From positions 1 to 43,016 of the forward strand of contig NZ_JADQBF010000005.1 in NCBI RefSeq assembly GCF_016278775.1: DNA of 43,016 nt, read 5' to 3'. The notes below the pieces were generated by a model. That model was not told the origin of the DNA, ran no database searches, and worked only from the letters and a program-made list of their open reading frames with translations. Of the stretch, positions 42,495 to 43,016 are shown in pieces (position 1 is the first letter of the stretch; each line of letters opens with the position of its first letter). The position numbers were made by a program, and so were the translations under genes. The stretch is from Demequina sp. GTDB taxonomy: Bacteria; Actinomycetota; Actinomycetes; Actinomycetales; Demequinaceae.

Positions 42495-42950
42495 TCAGTC
42501 CAGGCTGTTCACGGTGACGACGAACGCGCCCCAAGCCCCGTCGTCGTAGCCATCAACGCCCACGTAGTACGCACCCGTCTCCATCCAACTCGACACCTGC
42601 GGATCGCGGTCCACGAAGTCGTCGTTGCTGAGTGAGATATAGGCATCGATAAGACCCGAGTCATCGAACGGACCATCGAGGTAGAGCACCGTGTCGAGTC
42701 CGTCGGCGCCAGCCACACTCACGGCGTAGGTGCCAGCCTCGCTGATCTCAAGGCACAGCGTGACTGTCTCTCCCACAGGCAGCTCGCCTGCATACTCGGT
42801 TGCCGTGTCGATCTGCGGCAAATAGTCGGCGTTTGCCTGGCACAGACGGCCAGGAACGGTCACGTCAAAGTAGGGCGCCTCGTAGACGGTCACCGGCGTC
42901 GGCTCCAGTCCCTGCCAACCAGCAAACTCCAAGGAGACGCCGGTCCACAT
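42495..42950 (-). CDS. Protein with pre-peptidase-C-like beta-sandwich domain
   Basis: This acidic protein of 151 residues opens M-W-T-G-V-S-L-E-F-A-G-W-Q-G. The main part (~45-150) alternates short beta strands and Gly/Asp turns. It contains G-T-Y-A-V-S-V, V-L-Y-L-D-G-P-F-D-D, and G-A-Y-Y-V-G-V-D-G-Y-D-D-G-A-W-G-A-F-V-V-T-V at the end, the pattern of bacterial pre-peptidase C-terminal domains. Two Cys (near 36 and 67) could form a disulphide. Such domains normally sit in secreted proteins, yet no signal peptide is seen from this start. The ATG at 42950 overlaps the stop of the upstream frame as TGATG. It may be a separated C-terminal part of the upstream gene. Confidence 0.6.
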   Translation of the reverse strand: MWTGVSLEFAGWQGLEPTPVTVYEAPYFDVTVPGRLCQANADYLPQIDTATEYAGELPVGETVTLCLEISEAGTYAVSVAGADGLDTVLYLDGPFDDSGLIDAYISLSNDDFVDRDPQVSSWMETGAYYVGVDGYDDGAWGAFVVTVNSLD

Positions 42951-43016
42951 CACAGTCGGAACCCTGTGGAGCCGCGCTCGTAGGAGACAACGTCGACGTC
43001 TCCCGCCCACCCTTCT
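42950..43016 (-). CDS. C-terminal 21 codons of a gene running off the right edge
   Basis: On the minus strand one frame ends W-A-G-D-V-D-V-V-S-Y-E-R-G-S-T-G-F-R-L with a TGA at 42952-42950. Its codons favour G or C in third position (about 15 of 21). The frame that would extend the downstream gene instead gives an Arg-rich, unlikely peptide, so this frame is the better coding choice. No family can be named from 21 residues. Confidence 0.5.
   Translation of the reverse strand, partial: EGWAGDVDVVSYERGSTGFRL

Noticed and set aside
1-43016. tRNA, rRNA, CRISPR, prophage or insertion-sequence genes
   Set aside because: No cloverleaf-like segment, regularly spaced repeat-spacer array, integrase or transposase was found. 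Nearly all bases are assigned to recognisable core genes.

Overview
This 43 kb window is high-GC, gene-dense DNA from an actinobacterium. Several features point to Micrococcales: a dcw cell-wall cluster without ftsA or ddl, with sepF, yggT and divIVA after ftsZ; an actinobacterial FtsL-like protein; a PAC2 protein; a DUF3040 protein; and a HelR-type RNA polymerase recycling ATPase. MurE carries E-N-P-K where meso-diaminopimelate enzymes carry D-N-P-R. This suggests an L-ornithine or L-lysine wall, as in Demequinaceae or Cellulomonadaceae. The family assignment is inference. No rRNA, tRNA, CRISPR array, insertion sequence or prophage gene was recognised.

Region 1 (1-5047): the 5' part of hisD (minus) is preceded, on the same strand and with tight spacing, by two overlapping genes for multi-pass membrane proteins with histidine-kinase-like C-termini. 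One keeps the ATP-binding motifs but has Phe where the phosphoacceptor His is expected. The other has lost the motifs. No response regulator is adjacent. A 360 bp gap upstream holds a short HisD N-terminus-like relic, a 23 bp tandem repeat and a palindromic operator-like site. Then come an FMN-dependent nitronate monooxygenase/PfaD-like gene (plus) and a DUF4260 membrane protein (minus).

Region 2 (5178-13628): dnaE, the replicative polymerase (minus), and hrpA, a DEAH RNA helicase (plus), diverge from a gap containing a 91 bp inverted-repeat element. A GNAT acetyltransferase gene converges on hrpA.

Region 3 (13131-33621): about 20 kb entirely on the minus strand. Transcription runs from mraZ through rsmH-ftsL-ftsI-murE-murF-mraY-murD-ftsW-murG-murC-ftsQ-ftsZ-pgeF-sepF-yggT-divIVA, where an intrinsic terminator is visible. 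The separate set dksA-like-lspA-rluA-GNAT follows. Most junctions are 1-8 nt overlaps, so translational coupling is likely. The products make lipid II (MurC-F, MraY, MurG), polymerise and cross-link it at the septum (FtsW, FtsI, FtsL, FtsQ), and assemble and position the division machine (FtsZ, SepF, DivIVA). Five GTGG-type 10 bp repeats before mraZ look like a MraZ autoregulatory operator.

Region 4 (33813-43016): a moxR-DUF58-transglutaminase operon (plus) diverges from mraZ. After it come a DUF3040 gene, a cold-shock gene and a PAC2 gene (all minus), a HelR-type ATPase gene (plus), and at the right edge a pre-peptidase-C-like protein plus the last 21 codons of another gene (minus). I see no large undescribed system. 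The observations most worth a second look are the degenerate kinase pair in front of hisD, the MraZ box array, the MurE specificity motif and the hisD-like relic.
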